DNA from: Bifidobacterium breve
Lineage (GTDB): Bacteria; Actinomycetota; Actinomycetes; S36-B12
Reading direction: 5' to 3'
DNA: 8,630 nucleotides
NCBI GenBank assembly: GCA_943328365.2
Contig: CALPZT020000042.1
Coordinates: forward strand, 1-8,630
Below are positions 1-5,963 of the stretch, in pieces. Below the pieces are notes generated by a model. It was not told the DNA's origin, did no database searches, and saw only the letters and a program-made list of their open reading frames with translations. The position numbers were made by a program, and so were the translations under genes. Every line of letters begins with the position of its first letter. Within the stretch, counting starts at the first letter, position 1.

Positions 1-1
1 C

Positions 2-655
2 GCCGAGCGGCAGGTCGCCGCGTTCCGCCGCGTCGCGGGCCCCGACGAATCCGGGAACGAGCGCTACGAGTGCCCCGCGCAGGCCGGCAAGGTGATCTGC
101 GGCAACTGCCCGTTCTCCCAGGACCTGCCCGCCGGCACCCCGGTCGTCGCCCGGCCGCACGCCGTCCCCGTGCTGCCCGTCGAGCCGGTCCGCCGGGCGA
201 AGGACGCGGCGAAGGCCGACAGGGAGTCCTACGCCGGCGCGAAGGCCGACTGGGACCGGCAGGGCGACTTCCTGCGCTGCTGCCGCCAGCGGACCATCAC
301 CATCGCCGGTGCCGTCGTGGCCAAGGTCCGCCAGCCGCTGGCCTGGGGATCGGACGCCTGGATCGATTCCTACAGCCGCCGCACCCACGTCGAGGGCACG
401 TTCGGCAATTACAAGAGCGCGAAGACCGCGGACCTGCAGCGCGGATGGATCTTCATCGTCGGCATGGTCAAGACCAGCCTCATGCTCGCCGCCGTCGCGG
501 TCGCGACGAACATCCGCCTGCTGCGCAAGTGGGCGGCGCGCACCGGCGACCGCGTCCACGCCCTGTGCGCGGTCGACCCTGTCGATCACGGCTTCGAGGA
601 GCGCGACGCCGACGGCAACCCCGACCTCGCGCTCGCCCCGCCGGTCGAGGCGTAA
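2..655 (+). CDS. DDE-type transposase, C-terminal part (5' end outside window)
   Basis: The frame is open from the first full codon at position 2 to a TAA at 653-655, leaving 217 residues; the N-terminus is outside the window, so internal ATGs such as 92 are not real starts. A cysteine-rich stretch (YECPAQ then VICGNC, residues 22-35) and a later RCCRQRTITI are followed by SYSRRTHVEGTFGNYK. The latter matches the last catalytic block of a common actinobacterial DDE transposase type (RRT-x-E-x-x-F-x-x-K), with the glutamate at visible residue 131. RGWIFIVGM and a hydrophobic segment ending NIRLLRKW complete the usual C-terminus. The protein would cut and rejoin DNA at the ends of an insertion sequence. 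The D residues of the triad are not visible, so activity cannot be judged. The family assignment rests on motif memory, not a database search. Confidence 0.72.
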   Translation, partial: AERQVAAFRRVAGPDESGNERYECPAQAGKVICGNCPFSQDLPAGTPVVARPHAVPVLPVEPVRRAKDAAKADRESYAGAKADWDRQGDFLRCCRQRTITIAGAVVAKVRQPLAWGSDAWIDSYSRRTHVEGTFGNYKSAKTADLQRGWIFIVGMVKTSLMLAAVAVATNIRLLRKWAARTGDRVHALCAVDPVDHGFEERDADGNPDLALAPPVEA

Positions 656-691
656 CCCCACCGCACAGAGAAACCCCCCATACTACCCCAG

Positions 692-725
692 GACAGCCCG
701 CGGCCCCCGGCCGGCGGGCGCTGTC
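692..725 (+). terminator. Hairpin after the transposase gene
   Basis: GACAGC followed by CCGC (692-701) pairs with GCGGG and GCTGTC (714-725), with a small bulge in one arm and a GC-rich loop. It starts 37 bases after the transposase stop. No T-tract follows, which is usual for high-GC actinobacterial hairpin terminators. It may also belong to the end region of the insertion sequence. Confidence 0.4.
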
Positions 726-809
726 TGATGGGCCCGGGCCCGGATCTATGCATCAAGTAGTAGGCGCGATAAGGCAGTCGCTCACACGGGGGCGCCCAAA
801 AGCGCGCGG

Positions 810-883
810 TTTGACGCGCATTTTGACCGATCGGCTTCGAAAGCGTCCGATAATCGCTATTTGACCGGACGATGGCTTCGAAA
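810..883 (+). repeat. Imperfect direct repeats with TTTGACCG...GGCTTCGAAA
   Basis: Copy A (822-842) reads TTTGACCG, three bases, then GGCTTCGAAA. Copy B (860-883) reads TTTGACCG, six bases, then GGCTTCGAAA. A third partial copy, TTTGACGCG, begins at 810. The starts of A and B are 38 bp apart. The repeats lie in non-coding sequence. They could be protein-binding sites, the internal part of an insertion-sequence end, or leftovers of a duplication; nothing in the window decides this. Confidence 0.5.
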
Positions 884-992
884 TCAACGCTGCCGACGAT
901 GCAGTGCCCGAGGCGAAGCGGCCAGCGCCCCACAAAGTGGGTCTTCCGTGTGTGAAAGCAGCCGCTGCCTCTCCACACTTCCCCATGACCGT

Positions 993-1037
993 GTCGGCTG
1001 CTCCCGCTCCGGTCACCGTGGAGCGAGAGCAGCCGAC
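993..1037 (-). terminator. Long hairpin at the 3' end of the OmpA-domain gene
   Basis: GTCGGCTGCTC then CGCTCC (993-1010) pairs with GGAGCG then GAGCAGCCGAC (1020-1037), giving a 17-bp stem with one mismatch and a 9-base loop. It begins three bases beyond the minus-strand stop codon at 1041-1043. Position and stability make it the likely transcription terminator of that gene. No run of T follows, as often in actinobacteria. Confidence 0.7.
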
Positions 1038-1040
1038 ATT

Positions 1041-1751
1041 TCACTTCAGGTAGGTCACCCAGACGTTGACCCGCCGAGCCGTCGCCCCGCTCTCCTTCGC
1101 GACGCCGTCGCCCCGGGCCACGAACCGGCCCTTGAGCCCGAGCTTCTTCAGGTACGCGGCGACATTCGTCGCCCGCCGCGTCGACAGGGCCTTGTCGTTC
1201 GCCGTGATCGTCGTGCCCTCGACGTAGCCGATCGACACCGTCCGCACGCCCTTTTTGCCGGTCTTCATCACCAGCGCCTTGAGGGTTGTCATGCCCTCGT
1301 GGGTCAGCACGCTCGACAGCGACTCGAAGTAAACCTTCGCCGCCGCGTTCTTCGGCGTCGCCGACAGCGCGGTGACCTTCACTCCGATCGACAGCGACCG
1401 TACCGACATGTCCGGGGCGAACCCGTTGACCTGCATCGTGTAGTAGCCCGGCGTGATGCCTGGTGGGATTGGCACGTCACCGTCGAACGCGCCGGACGCG
1501 TCGTTCATCAGCTCGCCCATGTAGGTCGCGGGCAAGAGGTAGAACTTCACCGGAGTGCCCGGAGCGAAGCCGTCGCCGCTGGATCTCGCCACCGGCAGCA
1601 CCTTCTTCGCCTTCGCACGCGCGACACCCCGAGTCGCCCACCGTCCCAACGACCTGCCCGAACCCTGTTCTGACTGCAGCACGAGCACGCGCTTGCCCTC
1701 CAGACCCAGCGGATCGGAGTCATCCCCCCGGCCTTCGAGTCGCATGGTCAT
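1041..1751 (-). CDS. OmpA-like peptidoglycan-binding C-terminal half of a split secreted protein
   Basis: 236 residues on the minus strand. Residues 58-126 look like a small beta-sandwich (GFAPGTPVKFYLLP, then DASGAFDGDVPIPPGITPG, then NGFAPDMSVRSLSIGV). Residues 137-234 are an OmpA-like domain with the typical block NDKALSTRRATNVAAYLKKLG and a closing RRVNVWV; such domains bind peptidoglycan. A basic insert (about 31-52, rich in R and K) interrupts the usual sequence. There is no signal peptide, and the ATG overlaps the upstream stop as ATGA. In related single-chain proteins the TMRLEGRGDD block directly follows the sequence that ends the upstream frame. I therefore infer that this is the distal half of one gene broken by a one-base loss at about 1749, not an independent protein. 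Reinitiation at ATGA could still make it, but it would stay in the cytoplasm. Confidence 0.8.
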   Translation of the reverse strand: MTMRLEGRGDDSDPLGLEGKRVLVLQSEQGSGRSLGRWATRGVARAKAKKVLPVARSSGDGFAPGTPVKFYLLPATYMGELMNDASGAFDGDVPIPPGITPGYYTMQVNGFAPDMSVRSLSIGVKVTALSATPKNAAAKVYFESLSSVLTHEGMTTLKALVMKTGKKGVRTVSIGYVEGTTITANDKALSTRRATNVAAYLKKLGLKGRFVARGDGVAKESGATARRVNVWVTYLK

Positions 1752-2977
1752 CCGGGTGCGGTGAACACCAGTCCAACAGGATCGGATTTCGCATTGGGCG
1801 TCACCGTCATCGGCACCGGCTGACCGCCCACGAGCAGGACCGACCCGCCCACTGGAATCCCTCCGGCCGGAATATTCGGGTTGTCGGGCGTCCGGATCGG
1901 ATCGAGAGCTGCCTGCGTCCCGGGAGCAGGCGGAGATGAAGACGGCTCAGCTGATACGGAGGGCGACGGCGATGTGGAAGGCGACGGCGTCTCAGGCGCG
2001 GTGCCGCCTCCGCCGCCTCCGCCCGACGGCGGAGGGGCTGGAATCGCGGTGATGGTCAACGATCCGTCGACCCGGGTTGCGACGTAGTAAGAGCCGGATG
2101 AACCCCCGGTGCAATGGGTGACATAGTTCCCCGCCGGTTGAACGCCCGTCAGCGGCGTAGCGAACGAGGAATCGGCTGTTGCGTAGACGCTGCACGCAGG
2201 CTCACTCGTCCAGTCGGACGACGTTGTCGCCGGACTGGTCACATAGCCGATCGAGGGGACTGATGCGGATGCACTGATGCTGCTCGGCGAATCCGCGGTG
2301 ACGGTGACGTTGGTCATGCCCACGTGGCCGAAGGCAATTCCGTCGAGAAAGTTGCCGTAACTGCTGTCTCCGCTCGCGGACGATACCGCCTGGAAGGCGA
2401 AGCGGGTCAGCGTTTGACCCGCGGGGACGATGTAGGAGCCAGTCCAGACGCCCCAGGCTGCACCGGTATCCGGCATGTTCGCCGATCCAGCGACGGGGAT
2501 GGGCCCTCCGTCCCATGTGAGCGGGATCTGTTCCGTCAGCCCAGACGCGCCGCTGCCTCCGCCTGGTCCCGCAAGAACCTTCATGACGTCCGTGCCGAAG
2601 TTACCTGCACGGGCACGGTGGCCGAGACTCCAGTTGAGCACGTCCCCCGGAACCGTCACTACGTCCTGATAAAGGGTCCCGGCCTCATTGGAATTTAGTT
2701 CAGCGAAATTCGGGCCATCGTAGGTGGCGAGGTTCTGCGTCCACTGGGTGTAGCTGGCCATGCTTGAGTAGTCCCACACCTCAAGACCCCCTGATGCCGT
2801 GGTGCTCCAGCCTGCTCCGGCGGTTCCGGTGTCAAAGCTGCCATTGGTGAGCAAGTCCCCCGCCACGGCCCCTGCCGGTACCGCAAGCAGCCCAATCACC
2901 CCACCCATGAGCATCGAGATGAACGAGGCAGTCAGGACTCGAATCCTGCCCGTTCGCATCGATCGTGCTACGGCCAT
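1748..2977 (-). CDS. Secreted multi-domain surface protein, N-terminal half of the split OmpA-domain gene
   Basis: 409 residues. Residues 1-40 form a signal peptide: a basic start with several arginines, a hydrophobic stretch, then AGAVAG. Residues 41-217 form a beta-rich CBM/DUF642-like domain (NGSFDTG, PNFAELNSNEAGTLYQ, FLDGIAFG). Residues 223-311 resemble an MBG-type repeat domain (ending YYVATRVDGSLTITA) with cysteines 262 and 289. Then come a glycine run and a Pro/Ser/Thr linker (313-356) of the kind that spans the cell wall. The last stretch, GGSVLLVGGQPVPMTVTPN to LVFTAPG, normally continues into an Ig-like and an OmpA-like domain. The ATG at 2977 is preceded by AAAGGAAG at suitable spacing. 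The TGA stop overlaps the next ATG. The full product was probably a wall-anchored exported protein of about 645 residues; as it stands it lacks its peptidoglycan anchor. Confidence 0.8.
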   Translation of the reverse strand: MAVARSMRTGRIRVLTASFISMLMGGVIGLLAVPAGAVAGDLLTNGSFDTGTAGAGWSTTASGGLEVWDYSSMASYTQWTQNLATYDGPNFAELNSNEAGTLYQDVVTVPGDVLNWSLGHRARAGNFGTDVMKVLAGPGGGSGASGLTEQIPLTWDGGPIPVAGSANMPDTGAAWGVWTGSYIVPAGQTLTRFAFQAVSSASGDSSYGNFLDGIAFGHVGMTNVTVTADSPSSISASASVPSIGYVTSPATTSSDWTSEPACSVYATADSSFATPLTGVQPAGNYVTHCTGGSSGSYYVATRVDGSLTITAIPAPPPSGGGGGGGTAPETPSPSTSPSPSVSAEPSSSPPAPGTQAALDPIRTPDNPNIPAGGIPVGGSVLLVGGQPVPMTVTPNAKSDPVGLVFTAPG

Positions 2978-3011
2978 GTGAACCTACTTCCTTTGCGATG
3001 TTGAGTGAATT

Positions 3012-3042
3012 CCCTAGGGGCTGACGGTGACCCTCCCGAGGG
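3012..3042. promoter_or_regulatory. Two palindromes in the divergent promoter region
   Basis: CCCTAGGG (3012-3019) and CCCTCCCGAGGG (3031-3042) share CCCT/AGGG half-sites, and their centres are 21 bp apart, about two helical turns. They lie between the divergent genes starting at 2977 and 3136. This is the arrangement expected of paired dimer sites for a regulator, plausibly the response regulator encoded next door. That function is inference. A further imperfect inverted repeat (CTGGGTT/AACCAG, about 3069-3088) lies nearby. Confidence 0.35.
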
Positions 3043-3111
3043 ATCTGTCCGTGCCGGCCTGCCGACTGCTGGGTTGGCGCTTAACCAGCCCCTCGGCATC
3101 CGTTCCGTCGC

Positions 3112-3131
3112 AATGAAATATAAGGTTCATT
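3112..3131. promoter_or_regulatory. Inverted repeat just before the response-regulator start
   Basis: AATGAA (3112-3117) and TTCATT (3126-3131) form a perfect 6-bp inverted repeat around AT-rich sequence, an unusual composition here. It contains the only purine-rich ribosome-binding candidate (AAGG, 3122-3125) before the ATG at 3136. It could be an autoregulatory operator or a weak RNA stem limiting translation. Confidence 0.3.
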
Positions 3132-3135
3132 TCCT

Positions 3136-3861
3136 ATGAGCAGCGATCGTTGGACGGATATCCGTCCCGTCAGCCCCGCGACCGATCCTTTCCGGGCCTA
3201 CCCTGAAGGCGCGGGCACGTGGTCCCGTCGCGTGATGGTCGTCGAGGACGAGCCGCTGCTTGCGGCCTTGCTGTCGGAGTTCCTCACGGGTGCGGGTTTT
3301 GAGGTCCGCACCTGCGCGAGCGCTGCCGACGTCGCCGATTGCGTCGAAGATTTCGACCCCGATGCCGCGCTCATCGACATCAACCCGGGACGCGGTCCCT
3401 CCGGGGTCCAGGTTGGACAGTTACTCCACCGCACCTCACCTCACATCGGACTTGTGTTCCTCACCAAGTACGCCGACCCGCGCATGACCACCGGCCAGGG
3501 TGTCCCCGCCGGCAGCGCGTTCCTCCACAAGGGCGCGATCACCGACGCCTCAGTCCTCATCGAAGCGGTCGAGAGCGTGCTGCGCGACGGCCTGCCTCCC
3601 CTGCGGCACGACATCGAGTTGAAGGGCTCCCTCGCCCAGCTGACCGCCACCCAGCTCGAGATCCTGCGCATGGCGGCTTTGGGATGGACGAACGCCGCAA
3701 TCGCCCGCTCGCGCGCCACCAATGAGCGCGCCGTTGAGAAGCGACTGCAAGCGGTCTTCACCTCCTTGGCCGTCCCCTCTTCGCCAGACATAAATCCGCG
3801 GGTCGAAGCCGTCCGGCGCTACATCGCCGAAGCCGGCTTCCCTGATGAAGCGCCTGCCTGA
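3136..3861 (+). CDS. Response regulator, receiver plus LuxR-type HTH
   Basis: 241 residues. A 30-residue N-terminal extension is followed by a receiver domain (about 32-150). It has the acidic pocket VVEDEP (E37, D38), the phospho-accepting aspartate D81 in ALIDINPG, the switch threonine T110 in FLTK and the conserved lysine K132. A LuxR/NarL-type helix-turn-helix follows (about 168-230: LTATQLEILRMAALGWTNAAIA, then RAVEKRLQAVF). All key receiver residues are present, so it should be controlled by phosphorylation and bind DNA as a dimer. No histidine kinase is next to it. It is transcribed divergently from the secreted OmpA-domain gene, which makes that gene a likely target. The ATG at 3136 has only a weak ribosome-binding site. 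Confidence 0.88.
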   Translation: MSSDRWTDIRPVSPATDPFRAYPEGAGTWSRRVMVVEDEPLLAALLSEFLTGAGFEVRTCASAADVADCVEDFDPDAALIDINPGRGPSGVQVGQLLHRTSPHIGLVFLTKYADPRMTTGQGVPAGSAFLHKGAITDASVLIEAVESVLRDGLPPLRHDIELKGSLAQLTATQLEILRMAALGWTNAAIARSRATNERAVEKRLQAVFTSLAVPSSPDINPRVEAVRRYIAEAGFPDEAPA

Positions 3862-3892
3862 GCCCCAGAGCCACGGGCTTCGGGTCCAGTAG

Positions 3893-4234
3893 CGCCGGCT
3901 CGACAGCACCCCCGCCTTCCTCGGCGCACCGCTCGATCGAAGCAACATCGAGCTCCCTGCCCTCGTCACTTCAACGATCGCCGGGCAGTTCGGGCTGTTC
4001 CCCGTGCTGCTCCTCCTCACCCAGACGGGCGCGGCCATCGTCGAAGCGGCGGCCGTCCGGCTCACGCAGGTGCTCGATTCACTCCGGCGGGACGGAGGCC
4101 TCATCGAGGTCGATTCCGGAGACCTGGATGTTCAGACGGCCTTCGCCCTAACGGACCCAACGGGGCCCAACCTGTGGATAGGTTGCTCAGCCCATGCCGG
4201 TTCAAGGTGCCCACCTACGGACTTCCGCCGATGA
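3893..4234 (+). pseudogene. Unidentified coding-like fragment without a start
   Basis: The frame opens after a TAG at 3890-3892 and runs to a TGA at 4232-4234. From about 3908 to 4140 nearly every codon ends in G or C, the signature of real coding sequence in this DNA; the preference fades after about 4140. The only start codon available is a GTG at 4004 with no clear ribosome-binding site, and the coding signal begins well before it. The translated part includes FLGAPLDRSNIELPALVTS, a hydrophobic helix-like stretch and DGGLIEVDSGDLDV. I do not recognise the family. GGLIEVDSG faintly recalls the end of histidine-kinase ATPase domains, and the helical part could equally be a TetR-type C-terminus. 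The likeliest reading is a gene remnant that has lost its 5' end. Confidence 0.4.
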
Positions 4235-4246
4235 CACCATGAGCCG

Positions 4247-4591
4247 GTGAGGGACATCGGAAACCCTGAGACGGACCTCGCGCGCATCCGCAGGTGGTGC
4301 ACCTCGCGTGTGCCGGACCATGCGGCGGATCAGGTGCGCGTCGTCGGCCCGGTCGAGGGACGCCGGGTGGTGATCGCCGAGCAGCGGCCGCCGTGGGATG
4401 GTGCGGACTGAGCGCCTTGGGAGACCTACCCGCTTGCCCGGCTCACCTATGTCACGTCGTCGCGTACGTGGAAGCTCGAGGTGAGTGCCCATGGCGGTCG
4501 TTTCCGGCTGTACCCGGAGCTCCCCTCAGACACGCTCGACGACGTCCTAAGTGAGATTGACGCGGATCCCACTTCTGTGTTCCGGGGCTGA
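4247..4591 (+). pseudogene. DUF3024 protein gene interrupted by an in-frame TGA
   Basis: One frame of 115 codons from GTG 4247 to TGA 4589-4591, broken only by a TGA at 4409-4411 (codon 55). Before the break it encodes TDLARIRRWCTSRVPDHAADQVRV and VVIAEQRPPWDG. After it come WETYPLARLTYVTSSRTWKLEV and LSEIDADPTSVFRG. These are the successive conserved blocks of the DUF3024 family (around 110-120 residues, function unknown): the W-C start, E-x-RPPW, P-x-A-R-L-x-Y, and the closing acidic E-I-D-A-D-P-x-x-x-F. The frame is the same on both sides, so a single nonsense change, for example TGG to TGA, explains it. The usual DRN-x-x-x-H part is degraded. No selenocysteine signal is evident. The open frames are too short individually to be conventional predictions, so this gene is easily missed. 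Confidence 0.75.
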
Positions 4592-4603
4592 CTCGCAAGT
4601 CAC

Positions 4604-4637
4604 AATCGCATCGGGCGAATTTTTCCTTGATGCGATT
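4604..4637. promoter_or_regulatory. 9-bp inverted repeat, likely operator of the HTH-nucleotidyltransferase pair
   Basis: AATCGCATC (4604-4612) and GATGCGATT (4629-4637) are perfect inverted copies separated by 16 bp that include an AT-rich run. The repeat ends 26 bases before the GTG at 4664, where the promoter should lie. Toxin-antitoxin operons with an Xre-type first gene are commonly repressed by that protein through such a repeat, so autoregulation is the natural inference. It could alternatively fold as an RNA hairpin. Confidence 0.5.
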
Positions 4638-4663
4638 TGCCGTATCGAAAGGAGGTGAGCGCC

Positions 4664-5239
4664 GTGTCAGCCTCAGGGATTCTGCGCTCCGTGCGGACCA
4701 GCCGCGGCCTCTCGCAGCGTGCCCTTGCGCAGGCGGCCCGGGTGCGCCAGCCGGGCGTCGCGGCGGTGGAATCGGGTAGTGAGAACGCGACGGTGTGCCG
4801 TCTCGAGCACCTCCTGAACGAGTTGGGCAGCCAGCTAACCGTCATTCCCACGAGGCGCCGTCCGGTGTGGGCAGCCGGCGAGGCCGTGCGCCGCGCACTC
4901 GATGACAACGACCAGCGCTCGGCCTGGCGCGAGGTGATCCAGGTCAACGATGATCTGCGTGGCGCTGACCGGGCCACCTGCGTTGCTCTGGCGATCGCTC
5001 CACCCGGGCGCACGGGCGACTCCCGATTCGACGCCCTGATCGCCGCGGTGACCGACTCCGCGCTCGTCGATGCCCGTCTTCCGAGACCTGAGTGGCTGGA
5101 CGATCCAGCCTGGACCCTCGATAAGCGGTGGGACGTCGAGGAGGTCCCGTCTCTGCAGGCATCGGCCCGTAAGGACACACCCGCGGCAGTACGGCGTCAC
5201 TGCGTGTTTCTCGACCGAGCCGTACTCGCGAGCACCTGA
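4664..5239 (+). CDS. Xre-type helix-turn-helix protein, putative antitoxin of a nucleotidyltransferase pair
   Basis: I chose the GTG at 4664 because a strong ribosome-binding site, AAAGGAGG, lies just ahead with 8-base spacing; in-frame TTG 4637 and GTG 4655 are too early for it. The protein has 191 residues. Residues 4-61 are an Xre/Cro-type helix-turn-helix (RSVRTSRGLSQRALAQAARVRQPGVAAVESG...LEHLLNELGSQL). The C-terminal part (about 115-191), with RFDALIAAV, PEWLDDPAW and RRHCVFLDRAVL, resembles the second domain of HTH proteins that precede DUF6036-type nucleotidyltransferases. The stop codon shares one base with the next start (TGATG), so the two genes are translationally coupled. It is likely both the repressor of its own operon and the partner that neutralises the downstream enzyme; this is inferred from the arrangement. 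Confidence 0.82.
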   Translation: MSASGILRSVRTSRGLSQRALAQAARVRQPGVAAVESGSENATVCRLEHLLNELGSQLTVIPTRRRPVWAAGEAVRRALDDNDQRSAWREVIQVNDDLRGADRATCVALAIAPPGRTGDSRFDALIAAVTDSALVDARLPRPEWLDDPAWTLDKRWDVEEVPSLQASARKDTPAAVRRHCVFLDRAVLAST

Positions 5240-5844
5240 TGCCGGCCACGTTGAGGCCGGACGAGGTCCGCGGTCTTCTGGAGGAATTGGCGACTCGTTT
5301 CGACCATGCAGGGATCGTGGCCGGCATACGCGTGGTCGGTGGCGCAGCGCTCTCAATCCTCGACCAGGACCGCCGCTCGACCGCGGACGTCGATGCCGTG
5401 ATCGTCCCGACTGGGGCGGCGGCTGACATCGTGGCGGAGTTGGCGAAGGAGCGCGGACTGCCCGACAACTGGCTCAACGACGCGGCTCTCGCGTACATCC
5501 CGCCTGTCGGCCCGGAGGACTGGGTCGAGGTCTTCCACCGAGGTGGCGTCAGCGTGTCGATCGGCTCGGTTCAGATGCTGTTGGCCATGAAACTCCTCGC
5601 CAATCGCGGCGTTGGAAACAACGATGACATCGGCTTCCTTCTGGGCGCCTGCGGTGTGAAGAGTCTTGATGATGCCCGGGCCATTTACGAGGGGTACGAC
5701 GCGCAAGACGTCCTCTCCCCGAGCGCGACGGCGCGCGTCCAGCATTGGCTCGAACAACGGGCCGACCACCAACCGAGTTTGCAAGTACACCTCGAAGCGA
5801 CGTGCGCCGCTTATGGCGACGGCTGGTTGAGGTGTGGAGCATGA
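5239..5844 (+). CDS. Nucleotidyltransferase of DUF6036/AbiEii-like type, putative toxin
   Basis: 201 residues. RVVGGAALSI (31-40) and STADVDAVI (47-55) form the classic nucleotidyltransferase signature: a glycine pair and, after a short spacer, D50-x-D52, the likely metal ligands. SVQMLLAMKLLANRGVGNNDDIGFLL (110-135) is the helix with basic and aspartate residues that follows in DUF6036 and AbiEii proteins, where a K-x-x-A-x-R and paired acidic residues are conserved. Related enzymes attach nucleotides to RNA or protein targets, and several are toxins of toxin-antitoxin or abortive-infection systems; the substrate here is unknown. The ATG overlaps the upstream TGA by one base. Length fits a single-domain enzyme, and the visible catalytic residues are intact. 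Confidence 0.8.
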   Translation: MPATLRPDEVRGLLEELATRFDHAGIVAGIRVVGGAALSILDQDRRSTADVDAVIVPTGAAADIVAELAKERGLPDNWLNDAALAYIPPVGPEDWVEVFHRGGVSVSIGSVQMLLAMKLLANRGVGNNDDIGFLLGACGVKSLDDARAIYEGYDAQDVLSPSATARVQHWLEQRADHQPSLQVHLEATCAAYGDGWLRCGA

Positions 5845-5942
5845 ACCCCAAGACGCTAGGGAGGAAGCCCGCGCCAATCTGCGCTTGCTCACACTCGGTC
5901 CTGAGTCTGAGACGTAGACACGAAGACGAAGGTGATCGCTGA

Positions 5943-5961
5943 CGAGCGGGAGGGTCGCTCG
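5943..5961. terminator. Hairpin between convergent genes
   Basis: CGAGCG (5943-5948) and CGCTCG (5956-5961) form a perfect 6-bp stem with a 7-base loop. It sits between the stop of the nucleotidyltransferase (5844) and the stop of the minus-strand RHH gene (5964), so it could end transcription from both sides. No T-tract is present. Confidence 0.4.
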
Positions 5962-5963
5962 GG

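Larger units (their letters stand above)
656..1040. other. Gene-free stretch between transposase end and OmpA-protein gene
   Basis: No convincing coding frame is seen on either strand. Reading frames here run across stops of the neighbours, lack a ribosome-binding site and show no recognisable domain. The stretch holds the transposase hairpin (692-725), a TTTGAC-containing repeat cluster (810-883), a small stem CCCAC/GTGGG (929-941) and the hairpin next to the minus-strand gene (993-1037). The right-hand terminal repeat of the left insertion sequence should lie here, but it cannot be identified without the other end. Confidence 0.5.

Noticed and set aside
70..864. Plus-strand 264-residue frame over the left transposase
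   Set aside because: Arginine/proline-rich shadow in the wrong frame; the transposase motifs lie in the frame 2-655.
929..941. Small stem CCCAC/GTGGG as a terminator
   Set aside because: Five base pairs with no gene ending just before it; likely chance in GC-rich DNA.
861..1673. Plus-strand frame antisense to the OmpA-domain gene
   Set aside because: No domain, no ribosome-binding site, and the opposite strand has clear OmpA motifs.
1748..1756. Programmed ribosomal frameshift in the OmpA-domain gene
   Set aside because: A shift back by one base would join the frames, but the sequence before the stop (A CCC GGA) is not a slippery heptamer and no strong downstream stem was evident; a lost base explains it better.
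4409..4411. TGA as a selenocysteine codon in the DUF3024 gene
   Set aside because: The family has no conserved cysteine or selenocysteine at this place as far as I know, and no stable hairpin of the needed type follows directly; a nonsense mutation is simpler.
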